NCBI GenBank assembly: GCA_003454605.1
Contig: DMKD01000241.1
Coordinates: 1 to 11,543 of the forward strand
Length of the DNA stretch: 11,543 nucleotides
Source: Spirochaeta sp.
Lineage (GTDB): Bacteria; Spirochaetota; Spirochaetia; UBA9216
Direction of reading: 5' to 3'
Shown: positions 1-5,435 of the stretch, piece after piece
How positions within the stretch are numbered: position 1 is the stretch's first letter
Layout of the letters: each line of letters begins with the position of its first letter
The notes under the pieces: model-generated
What the model saw: only the letters and a program-made list of their open reading frames with translations
The model's database searches: none
What the model was told of the DNA's origin: nothing
Program-made: the position numbers and the translations under genes

Positions 1-711
1 AAGGTTATCGGGTTTCAGACCAACGGTACTGCCTGTGATTATTACACATACTCTGCGGACTCTCTGGTTAAGCTGCCCGAAGGGATGAGCTACGAAGCCG
101 GCGCAATGGTAGAGCCGCTGTCGGTTGCAGTAAGGGCTGTTAAGAAAGCAGGTGATGTCAAAGGTTTAGACGTGCTCGTAATGGGTGCGGGTCCTATAGG
201 CAATCTTGTAGCGCAGACTGCGAAGGGCATGGGAGCGTCTTCGGTTATGGCCTCCGACATCAACAGCTTTCGTCTGGAAAAGGCCTCCGAATGCGGAATT
301 GACCATGTTGTTAACCCCGCTGCAGATGATTTGGGTGAAAAAATCAAATCAGCCTTCGGGACGGAAAAGATGGCCGATGTCATATTTGAATGTACGGGTG
401 TACAGCTCGGGCTTGATGCTGCAGTAAGCAATGCACGAAAGGGAACCGATATCGTTGTTGTAGCCGTATATGGTAAGGCTCCAAATGTTGACATGGCGCT
501 TGTGAATGAGGCCGAATTGCGGCTTATTGGTACTGCCCGCTACAATATAGATGATTTCCGCACAGCTATTGATTTGGTTAATACAGGCAAGGTCCAGCTG
601 GCTCCACTTGTTACCGACACCTTTGATTTTACAGATTATGATGCAGCTTATAAAAAAATAGACAGTAGCCCCGAATCCACTATGAAAGTGATGATTCGAG
701 TGAACGATTGA
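1..711 (+). CDS. Zinc-type medium-chain alcohol/polyol dehydrogenase, C-terminal part (5' end outside window)
   Basis: This reading frame is open from base 1 to the TGA at 709-711, so about 236 C-terminal residues of a roughly 340-350 residue enzyme are visible. They include the end of the catalytic GroES-like domain (KLPEGMSYEAGAMVEPLSV, where the Glu of MVEPLSVAV is a conserved zinc-site or near-site residue of sorbitol/threonine dehydrogenases). A full Rossmann fold follows, with the glycine motif GAGPIG and an Asp after beta-2 (MASDIN), which favours NAD over NADP. The closest match from memory is the sorbitol/xylitol/L-idonate/threonine dehydrogenase group, which oxidises a secondary alcohol of a polyol, sugar acid or amino acid. 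The substrate cannot be fixed without the N-terminal half. The uronate genes at the other end of the window make a sugar-acid substrate plausible, but that is inference. A 10-bp hairpin follows 14 bases after the stop. Confidence 0.9.
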   Translation, partial: KVIGFQTNGTACDYYTYSADSLVKLPEGMSYEAGAMVEPLSVAVRAVKKAGDVKGLDVLVMGAGPIGNLVAQTAKGMGASSVMASDINSFRLEKASECGIDHVVNPAADDLGEKIKSAFGTEKMADVIFECTGVQLGLDAAVSNARKGTDIVVVAVYGKAPNVDMALVNEAELRLIGTARYNIDDFRTAIDLVNTGKVQLAPLVTDTFDFTDYDAAYKKIDSSPESTMKVMIRVND

Positions 712-725
712 TTTAACATAAAAAC

Positions 726-755
726 CTGGAGAGTGTGATGAATCTCACTCTCCAG
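726..755. terminator. Perfect 10-bp hairpin after the dehydrogenase gene
   Basis: CTGGAGAGTG (726-735) pairs perfectly with CACTCTCCAG (746-755) across a 10-base loop. It lies 14 bases after the dehydrogenase stop codon and before the TetR promoter, which is the right place for a terminator. There is no clean T-run on the plus strand after the stem. On the minus strand the stem is followed by GGTTTTTA, so the U-tract is better for minus-strand transcripts. Termination in the plus direction is likely but not certain. Confidence 0.65.
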
Positions 756-793
756 ACCCATCCTTGCTTTCGTGAATTTCTTATGCTTAAAAC

Positions 794-822
794 TTGACAC
801 CTGATGTTTTAGGGTCTATATT
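794..822 (+). promoter_or_regulatory. Near-consensus sigma-70-type promoter of the TetR-ABC operon
   Basis: A perfect -35 box TTGACA (794-799) is followed after exactly 17 bases by TATATT (817-822), a 5/6 match to TATAAT. The expected start of transcription falls at about 829, inside the first operator repeat and about 40 bases before the regulator ATG. This is the strongest promoter-like sequence in the window. Confidence 0.85.
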
Positions 823-854
823 ATGACTTAGAGGTCATATGACTTTGAGGTCAT
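823..854. promoter_or_regulatory. Tandem 16-bp operator repeats overlapping the transcription start
   Basis: Two abutting 16-base repeats, ATGACTTAGAGGTCAT (823-838) and ATGACTTTGAGGTCAT (839-854), differ at one base. Each is also an inverted repeat with ATGAC/GTCAT arms. They start one base after the -10 box and cover the predicted +1, so a bound repressor would block the polymerase. TetR proteins commonly repress their own promoter through such dyads, and the encoded TetR at 869 is the obvious ligand (inference). Neighbouring dyad centres are 16 bp apart. Confidence 0.8.
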
Positions 855-868
855 GTGGGGTGTGATAT

Positions 869-1513
869 ATGCCAAAAGAAACATTTTTCAACTTGCCGGA
901 AGAAAAGCGTCAGCTCATCGAAAAAACAGCGATCACTGAATTCGCTGCTAATGGATATGATAAAGCTTCAATAAACACAATTGTAAATTACTCGGGAATC
1001 GCCAAGGGTAGTTTTTATCAGTATTTCGCTGATAAGAAAGATCTCTTCATGCATATTCTATTGTCAGTCATTGCCCAAGAAAAAATTAAGTACCTTTCTC
1101 CGATTATGAGAAATCCGGGCGAACATAATTTCTTTGATTTGATTAAGGAATTGTTTATATCAGGACTCAAATTTGCCAGTGAAAATCCTGAACTTGAAAA
1201 GATAGGGGCATGGATAATTAATAATACTACGCACCCTGTTTATGAGGAATTAATGAGTGAAGCAGGAGATTATTCACTGAACTTCTATGAGATTATGGTT
1301 AAAGATGCTATGGCAAGAGGAGAATTCAGGGAAGGGATTGATGTAAAATATATCAGCCACATATTTCCCACTTTAATCTCAGGGACAATGGACTATTGTT
1401 TGAAAAACTCAAAAGACGATAATCAGATCGGTTTGTCCGGTATCAGTGATGAAATACTTGAAAAAGTTGATTTAGTGATTGAATTTTTAAAAAACGGAAT
1501 AGGGCATAAATAA
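869..1513 (+). CDS. TetR/AcrR-family transcriptional regulator of the ABC cassette
   Basis: This 214-residue protein has the size and plan of the TetR family. The N-terminal three-helix DNA-binding domain spans about residues 8-60, with the helix-turn-helix in the segment NTIVNYSGIAKGSFYQYF and the usual Y-F-x-x-K-x-x-L-F ending (YFADKKDLF). The remaining ~150 residues are an all-helical ligand/dimer domain without a recognisable specificity signature. The start ATG follows a GGGGTG stretch 8-13 bases upstream, within the leader of the strong promoter. Only 14 bases separate its stop from the ABC ATPase gene, so the two are co-transcribed. It probably represses the operon through the tandem 16-bp repeats just upstream and is relieved by a compound that the transporter exports. 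The ligand is unknown. Confidence 0.92.
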   Translation: MPKETFFNLPEEKRQLIEKTAITEFAANGYDKASINTIVNYSGIAKGSFYQYFADKKDLFMHILLSVIAQEKIKYLSPIMRNPGEHNFFDLIKELFISGLKFASENPELEKIGAWIINNTTHPVYEELMSEAGDYSLNFYEIMVKDAMARGEFREGIDVKYISHIFPTLISGTMDYCLKNSKDDNQIGLSGISDEILEKVDLVIEFLKNGIGHK

Positions 1514-1527
1514 AGAAGGAGTAAACT

Positions 1528-2382
1528 ATGATTTCAGTAAAAAACCTTTCACATTCGTATAGTAACGATGATAAGCTCGCTGTTAAAAACATCAGTTTTG
1601 AGATTGAAAAAGGTGAAACCTTCGGGTTCTTAGGACCCTCCGGTGCGGGAAAATCAACAACTCAAGGTGTTTTGACCGGATTGCTGAAGCAGCAGGACGG
1701 AGAAGTCATTGTTGCCGGATACGATGTAAAAAAGGTTCAGAATGAAAGATTTAATAAAATCGGTGTTTCGTTCGAGCAGTCAAATGTCTACAGTAAGCTG
1801 ACGGCCAAAGAGAACCTTGATTATTATGCGAAACTCTTTGATGTTCCGACCCGTGATTCGGTAGAGCTGCTCAGGCTTGTTGGCCTCGACGGTAAAGAAA
1901 ACGACATGGCCGGAGAGTTCTCCAAGGGTATGAAGCATCGGCTGACCTTTGCCCGTTCAATGCTGAACAATCCCGAAATCTGGTTTCTTGATGAGCCGAC
2001 AACCGGTCTTGACCCCGCAATTGCCGCGACTATAAAGGATATCATCAAGGAGCATGCAGCCGAAGGCGTTACCTCGTTCCTGACAACCCATAATATGTAT
2101 ATTGCTGATGAACTCTGCGACAGGGTCGCATTTATTATCGACGGTGTGATTAAACTGATTGATACTCCGAAGAATCTAAAACTGCAGTATGGGCAGAAGC
2201 TGATTGATATCGAGTATACTGATAATGGGAAGATTGTTAAAGAAACCCTTAAAACCGTCACAGAGGCAGACCGAAGACGGATCGGTGAGATAGTTAACAA
2301 TCATGATATTCAAACCATGCATTCCAAAGAGGCAACCCTGGAAGAGATTTTCATCCAGGTCACTGGAAGGGAGCTTGTGTAA
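1528..2382 (+). CDS. ABC transporter ATP-binding protein (ABC-2 export type)
   Basis: This is a 284-residue nucleotide-binding subunit that would drive export through the two membrane proteins encoded next. All catalytic motifs are present: Walker A GPSGAGKST at about 36-44, Q-loop Gln84 (FEQSNVY), a signature loop FSKGM at about 131-135 in place of LSGGQ, Walker B IWFLDEP with D155/E156, D-loop GLDP, and switch His188 (TTHN). The SKGM signature is usual in drug- and sodium-export ABC-2 ATPases rather than a defect. About 70 residues follow the core and end in TLEEIFIQVTGREL, the typical C-terminal tail of this subfamily. The start has a clear AAGAAGGAG Shine-Dalgarno. The stop codon lies one base before the next ATG, indicating tight translational coupling. 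Substrate is unknown. Confidence 0.95.
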   Translation: MISVKNLSHSYSNDDKLAVKNISFEIEKGETFGFLGPSGAGKSTTQGVLTGLLKQQDGEVIVAGYDVKKVQNERFNKIGVSFEQSNVYSKLTAKENLDYYAKLFDVPTRDSVELLRLVGLDGKENDMAGEFSKGMKHRLTFARSMLNNPEIWFLDEPTTGLDPAIAATIKDIIKEHAAEGVTSFLTTHNMYIADELCDRVAFIIDGVIKLIDTPKNLKLQYGQKLIDIEYTDNGKIVKETLKTVTEADRRRIGEIVNNHDIQTMHSKEATLEEIFIQVTGRELV

Positions 2383-2383
2383 G

Positions 2384-3571
2384 ATGAAACTTTTAAGCTC
2401 TTATTTTAAAGAGATGAGGATAGCCGCGAGGGGGTTCTACTTCTACATTGAGCTCATCATGGCGGTGATACTGCTGGTGATTCTTCTGGTTGCAGTCAAT
2501 GAAGAATCTGTAAGCAAGCAGAAGGAGTTTCTGTATTATGATATGCCTCCGGCAGTTGAGGATTATATCATTCAGAAAGAGGTTGAAAAGGGTGCTTTGA
2601 AGCTTATTGAACCCACTGAGTTTAAAATGAAAGCGGTAGAATTTGAGGTTGAGAACAGGGAGACAGATGAACTTACCTCCTATGAATTTGAGAAAGAGAT
2701 CTACAATCTCGTAACATATGAAGAGTGGGATCCTGATACAGGCAAGCTGATTAAGACTGCCTATATTGCTGAAACTGAGGAGCAAATGATCAGGCTGGCT
2801 TTTCAGGAAAGAAAAATCGGGGCAACAATTGTGATAGATGATTCCGGAGAGAGAGCTTTCAGATACTATAATCAGGGGTATGAAACAGAACGGTTGGTTA
2901 ATCTTCTCTACATCCTGCACAACAAACTCCCGGAGGTCGTGGAGGCATCGGTAGATAATCAGAATGTTCGAAAACTGGGTGAAGTACAGACATTGAACAA
3001 TCGTGAAAATCTTGTGCCTGTGATGGTAGTTTTCATGGGCTCACTTATGGGCTTCTTTATAGTTGTAGCGTATATCTTTCTTGACAAGACGGAGGGCGTA
3101 ATTCGGGCTTTTGCCGTTACCCCCTCATCGGTATGGAAATATCTTTTGAGCAAAACGATGATTATAATAACAACTGTTTTAATCTCTTCATCAATAATAG
3201 CGATCCCCGTTCTGAGAGGGCAACCGAATTATCCGCTTTTTTATCTGCTGTTGATAATTTCAACATTTTCATTTGCTGCACTGGGACTGTTTATTTCAAG
3301 TTTTTATGACACCATATCAAAAGCATTCGGAGTTTTGTATTTCTTTATGATCGCAATGATGGTGCCTGCATTCTCATATTTCATCCCGAGTTTCGATCCC
3401 CTCTGGCTTAGATATTTTCCGACCTATCCACTGCTTCAGAGTATGAAGGAAATAATTATGGTGAGTACTGATGCAGTGTATGTTCTGAAAACTTCTGGAA
3501 TTTTCCTGGCCGGCGGATTATTACTATTTATCCTTGCAAACTACAGATTCAAGAAAACACTGACGGTATAG
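2384..3571 (+). CDS. ABC-2 type permease with large extracytoplasmic domain (first permease)
   Basis: The chosen start is the ATG at 2384, one base after the ATPase stop, with GGAAGGGAG about 10 bases upstream. A longer in-frame start at 2303 would overlap the ATPase gene by 80 bases and add a sequence that does not look like protein. The 395-residue product (MKLLSSYFKEMRIAARG...) has one transmembrane helix at about residues 18-38, then a charged, Glu-rich soluble region of about 180 residues, presumably outside the membrane. Five or so further helices begin at VPVMVVFMGSLMGFFIVVAY. This 1+5 layout is typical of the ABC-2/NatB/YhgE-like permeases. It probably pairs with the second permease (3678-4679) and the upstream ATPase as a heterodimeric exporter. 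What it moves is not evident. Confidence 0.85.
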   Translation: MKLLSSYFKEMRIAARGFYFYIELIMAVILLVILLVAVNEESVSKQKEFLYYDMPPAVEDYIIQKEVEKGALKLIEPTEFKMKAVEFEVENRETDELTSYEFEKEIYNLVTYEEWDPDTGKLIKTAYIAETEEQMIRLAFQERKIGATIVIDDSGERAFRYYNQGYETERLVNLLYILHNKLPEVVEASVDNQNVRKLGEVQTLNNRENLVPVMVVFMGSLMGFFIVVAYIFLDKTEGVIRAFAVTPSSVWKYLLSKTMIIITTVLISSSIIAIPVLRGQPNYPLFYLLLIISTFSFAALGLFISSFYDTISKAFGVLYFFMIAMMVPAFSYFIPSFDPLWLRYFPTYPLLQSMKEIIMVSTDAVYVLKTSGIFLAGGLLLFILANYRFKKTLTV

Positions 3572-3575
3572 GGGG

Positions 3576-3609
3576 AATAATAAAAATCCTTCCGTGTATT
3601 TTTATTATT
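3576..3609. repeat. AT-rich 12-bp inverted repeat after the first permease
   Basis: AATAATAAAAAT (3576-3587) is perfectly complementary to ATTTTTATTATT (3598-3609) across the 10-base loop CCTTCCGTGT. It begins 4 bases after the stop of the first permease. The stem is pure A/T, so it is weak in RNA for its length, but its T-rich right arm could still act as a partial terminator or RNA processing site. Confidence 0.7.
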
Positions 3610-3610
3610 T

Positions 3611-3634
3611 TGAAGTTTGACGAGTCAAACTTCA
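3611..3634. repeat. 24-bp near-perfect palindrome between the two permease genes
   Basis: TGAAGTTTGAC (3611-3621) and GTCAAACTTCA (3624-3634) are perfect inverted arms separated by only GA. The two-base centre is too tight for an RNA hairpin without opening inner pairs, so a protein-binding operator is as likely as a hairpin with an opened loop. It does not match the TetR operator repeats at 823-854 beyond a shared TGAC. Confidence 0.7.
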
Positions 3635-3642
3635 CTACCTGA

Positions 3643-3660
3643 CCCTCCATCCGTGGAGGG
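3643..3660 (+). repeat. GC-rich hairpin with UCCG tetraloop upstream of the second permease
   Basis: CCCTCCA (3643-3649) pairs with TGGAGGG (3654-3660) around the loop TCCG, a member of the very stable UNCG tetraloop class. It ends 17 bases before the ATG of the second permease and is followed by the GGAGG Shine-Dalgarno. No T-run follows, so it looks like a stability or processing element in the operon mRNA rather than a terminator. A sister hairpin with the same loop lies at 4708-4723. Confidence 0.7.
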
Positions 3661-3677
3661 CATTAATAGGAGGAATA

Positions 3678-4679
3678 ATGTTAAAGAATGTATTTAAAAT
3701 ATTTTCCAGAGATTTAAAGATCGCCAGACGTGATTCCATGGCATTGGTTATCATGATCATGCCTGTATTGCTGGCTGTCGGATTAGTCTTCTTTGTCCCC
3801 GGACTTAATGATACTACCGTAAATATTGCTTTGCTCGATAGTGATACATCTGAGCATGTTGCGTACCTGGATCAGTTCGCCAAAATTGAAGTATTCGGCG
3901 GCGAGAATGAGCTGATGGATCGTGTGGCAAAACGGGATGATGTTGCGGCAATTATTCCTGATGGTAATGGATATGAGATTATTCTGCAGGGCAATGAGCC
4001 CGAGATGGTTGAAAACTATGCCAAAGCTCTCAATGCCCTTTATGAAATCGGAGCAACTAAAGAGGAAACAACTGCGGCAATGTACTCATTCGGACACACG
4101 GTGTCTCCTGTAAAGACAATGCTTGTGAATATGCTGATTTCGATGATCATCATGCTGTCAGGTATGCTGATTGCCATCAGTATTGTAGGAGAAAAGTCTG
4201 ACAACACAATAAATGCAGTAAATGTTACACCCGCCTCTCAGACTGCATTTGTTCTGGGAAAAAGTATGATGGGCGGTTTGATTGCACTACTGTCGATTAT
4301 TGCCTCACTTATTATTACCGGTTACTATGACATCAACTGGTTTATGATAATACTTGTCGGTCTATCTTCAATGCTTCTGTCACTGATTGTCGGCTTTGTT
4401 CAGGGACTGGCAAGTGATGATGTCATAGAGGCCGCGGCAAATGTTAAGATGATCATTATTCCTATAGCAGGATCAATTGCCGGTTATGAGCTGCTTGCGG
4501 ATAAATGGCAGTGGACTATGTACTGGAGCCCCTTCTACTGGGCATACAAAGCGAATATGCTGGTTCTGTCAAAAACTGCCGACTGGCCGACAGTGCTGCT
4601 TTGTACAGGGATGGTTCTGGTCTTGTCACTTGCGGTTTATTTTTTCTCAAGGCCTAAAATTAGAGAGGGGCTAAGCTGA
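3678..4679 (+). CDS. ABC-2 type permease (second permease)
   Basis: This 333-residue membrane protein starts after a strong AGGAGG ribosome site (TAGGAGGAATAATG). It has the same architecture as its neighbour with a shorter external domain: one helix at about residues 22-45 (MALVIMIMPVLLAVGLVFFV), about 95 hydrophilic residues, then five to six helices from about residue 145 to the end (MLISMIIMLSGMLIAISIVG..., ...VLLCTGMVLVLSLAVYFF). The motif GEKSDNTINAVNVTPAS after its second helix is the usual ABC-2 coupling region that contacts the ATPase; the first permease has the matching DKTEGVIRAFAVTPSS. It is probably the second half of a heterodimeric exporter. The 106-base spacer with three inverted repeats makes separate tuning of its expression likely. 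Confidence 0.88.
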   Translation: MLKNVFKIFSRDLKIARRDSMALVIMIMPVLLAVGLVFFVPGLNDTTVNIALLDSDTSEHVAYLDQFAKIEVFGGENELMDRVAKRDDVAAIIPDGNGYEIILQGNEPEMVENYAKALNALYEIGATKEETTAAMYSFGHTVSPVKTMLVNMLISMIIMLSGMLIAISIVGEKSDNTINAVNVTPASQTAFVLGKSMMGGLIALLSIIASLIITGYYDINWFMIILVGLSSMLLSLIVGFVQGLASDDVIEAAANVKMIIIPIAGSIAGYELLADKWQWTMYWSPFYWAYKANMLVLSKTADWPTVLLCTGMVLVLSLAVYFFSRPKIREGLS

Positions 4680-4707
4680 AATTAGCTTATTGAAGAATGT
4701 ATGCAAA

Positions 4708-4731
4708 CCCGCATCCGTGCGGGAACTTTTT
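4708..4731 (+). terminator. Hairpin with UCCG loop and T-run: likely (partial) terminator inside the operon
   Basis: CCCGCA (4708-4713) pairs with TGCGGG (4718-4723) around TCCG, and five T residues follow at 4727-4731 after AAC. This fits a Rho-independent terminator. It lies between the second permease and the 74-residue gene and ends 17 bases before that gene's ATG, so it would reduce read-through into it. The loop and closing pair (CATCCGTG) equal those of the hairpin at 3643-3660. Confidence 0.7.
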
Positions 4732-4748
4732 ATAAGAGGAGAAATATT

Positions 4749-4973
4749 ATGGGTATTGGTTTTTTACTGGGTGGAATTGCATGTTTAATTTATGCTGTGC
4801 TGGTTGGATATTTTGGGGGAATTAAGAAGGCCCCGGGCTTGCTGAAGCTTGTTAAGATGAAGCTTAACAAGAATATGTCTGATGATGCGGCGGCAAAGAC
4901 CTGTCTTGTTTTCTCGATCATTGTGCTTGCTGGCGGAATTTTTCTGTTTATCTTCGGCGGAATTCAGGGCTGA
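4749..4973 (+). CDS. Small membrane protein with two transmembrane helices, unknown function
   Basis: The start at 4749 is chosen because AGAGGAG lies 7-8 bases upstream; an earlier in-frame ATG at 4701 would run through the terminator-like hairpin. The 74-residue product (MGIGFLLGG...) has a hydrophobic Gly-rich helix at about 2-24, a basic amphipathic linker (KKAPGLLKLVKMKLNKNMS) and a second helix at about 49-70 ending FIFGGIQG. I do not recognise the family. It is the last gene of the ABC cassette, so it may be an accessory or unrelated passenger. The hairpin upstream suggests lower or separately controlled expression. It is followed 10 bases later by a strong terminator hairpin shared with the convergent RRM gene. 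Confidence 0.65.
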   Translation: MGIGFLLGGIACLIYAVLVGYFGGIKKAPGLLKLVKMKLNKNMSDDAAAKTCLVFSIIVLAGGIFLFIFGGIQG

Positions 4974-4982
4974 TTTAGAGTT

Positions 4983-5022
4983 TCTGCTTCATTCCCTGGG
5001 GCATGAAGCAGAGGCGGTTTTT
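4983..5022. terminator. Bidirectional terminator between convergent genes
   Basis: TCTGCTTCAT (4983-4992) pairs with ATGAAGCAGA (5003-5012), and the interior CCC/GGG (4994-4996, 4999-5001) extends the stem almost to closure. GGCGG and then TTTTT (5018-5022) follow on the plus strand. The element sits between the stop of the small membrane protein and the stop of the minus-strand RRM gene, whose stop codon overlaps the T-run. Confidence 0.8.
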
Positions 5023-5275
5023 ATTCACCATCCAATCTTTTCTTCGTGCCTTTTACCCTGATAATTTTATCCCCTAACTTTTTCCCGTTCAAAGCTTGTA
5101 TTGCTGCAACCCCTTCATTTCTATTCGGCATTTCTACGAAGCCGAATCCTTTTGACGTTTTGGTAACCTGATCTTCTACAATATTCAGGGAGGAGATGGT
5201 ACCGAAGGGTGTAAAGAGCGCTCTTAATTCTTCTTCGGTCGTTGTTCGCGGCAGTTTTCTTACAAGTATATTCAT
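5021..5275 (-). CDS. Small RRM-type RNA-binding protein
   Basis: The product is an 84-residue single RNA recognition motif. RNP2 is ILVRKLP at residues 3-9 and RNP1 is KGFGFVEM, with the two aromatic residues that stack on RNA bases. A short basic tail KGTKKRLDGE follows. It resembles the stand-alone RRM proteins of cyanobacteria, spirochaetes and some proteobacteria, which bind single-stranded RNA and are often cold- or stress-related. The start at MNILVRKLP matches where these proteins normally begin; the frame stays open upstream to an ATG at 5320, but that adds 15 residues unlike the family. There is no Shine-Dalgarno before the chosen ATG. Instead an extended -10 box (TGGTATAAT) ends 6 bases before it, so the mRNA is probably leaderless. 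Confidence 0.88.
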   Translation of the reverse strand: MNILVRKLPRTTTEEELRALFTPFGTISSLNIVEDQVTKTSKGFGFVEMPNRNEGVAAIQALNGKKLGDKIIRVKGTKKRLDGE

Positions 5276-5281
5276 AGCCAG

Positions 5282-5290
5282 ATTATACCA
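5282..5290 (-). promoter_or_regulatory. Extended -10 promoter placing +1 at the RRM start codon
   Basis: Read on the minus strand, TGG-TATAAT (5290 down to 5282) is a perfect -10 hexamer with the extended TGn element. Six bases (CTGGCT) separate it from the ATG whose A is at 5275, the seventh base downstream. No good -35 hexamer is visible at 16-18 bp, as is common with extended -10 promoters. The predicted transcript begins at or next to the initiation codon. Confidence 0.7.
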
Positions 5291-5343
5291 CATTGTTGAA
5301 GAACTAACATAACCCGTCATTTAAGCAGCCAGCCTTGAATATC

Positions 5344-5412
5344 GGTAAGTAATAGAACAATTGTTCCGATGAATGTATTGTCAATTTTAAATGATGAGAT
5401 ATAAATCTTCAC
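5344..5412 (-). pseudogene. Fossil fragment of a second MFS transporter gene
   Basis: Translated on the minus strand, 5409-5344 reads KIYISSFKIDNTFIGTIVLL plus LT. This aligns without gaps to residues 260-281 of the neighbouring intact MFS protein (KIFISSYEIDNTFIGTIVLL plus QT): 18 of 22 residues are identical. By hand count only 43 of 66 bases match and most differences are at third codon positions. The piece is therefore a diverged paralogue that evolved as a protein, not a recent copy. The frame continues with unrelated residues to a TGA at 5317-5319, and similarity stops upstream of 5412. It lies between the MFS stop and the RRM promoter in the same orientation. Deletion of the rest of a tandem MFS gene explains it best. 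Confidence 0.85.
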
Positions 5413-5434
5413 TGCAGCGGTATCCGGCTGCAGT
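5411..5434. terminator. Hairpin directly after the MFS gene
   Basis: ACTGCAGC (5411-5418) pairs with GCTGCAGT (5427-5434) around GGTATCCG, whose GG and CC can pair further. It begins one base after the MFS stop codon on the minus strand. Downstream on that strand the sequence is GAAGATTTA, without a firm U-run, so termination would be weak. Its edge coincides with the edge of the MFS fossil. Confidence 0.5.
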
Positions 5435-5435
5435 A

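Noticed and set aside
1919..1938. ABC ATPase signature reads FSKGM instead of LSGGQ, which might suggest a defective ATPase
   Set aside because: SKGM-type signatures are common in ABC-2 exporter ATPases, and all other motifs (Walker A, Q-loop, Walker B, H-loop) are intact.
2303..2384. Longer N-terminus for the first permease starting at 2303
   Set aside because: It would overlap the ATPase gene by 80 bases, has no ribosome site and adds a Pro/Arg/Ser-rich sequence typical of an out-of-frame read. The ATG at 2384 has an SD and begins a normal permease N-terminus.
4672..4689. TAAGCT/AGCTTA inverted repeat across the stop codon of the second permease
   Set aside because: Six-base A/T-rich arms with a 6-base centre are expected by chance in this composition. 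The nearby CCCGCA hairpin is the convincing structure.
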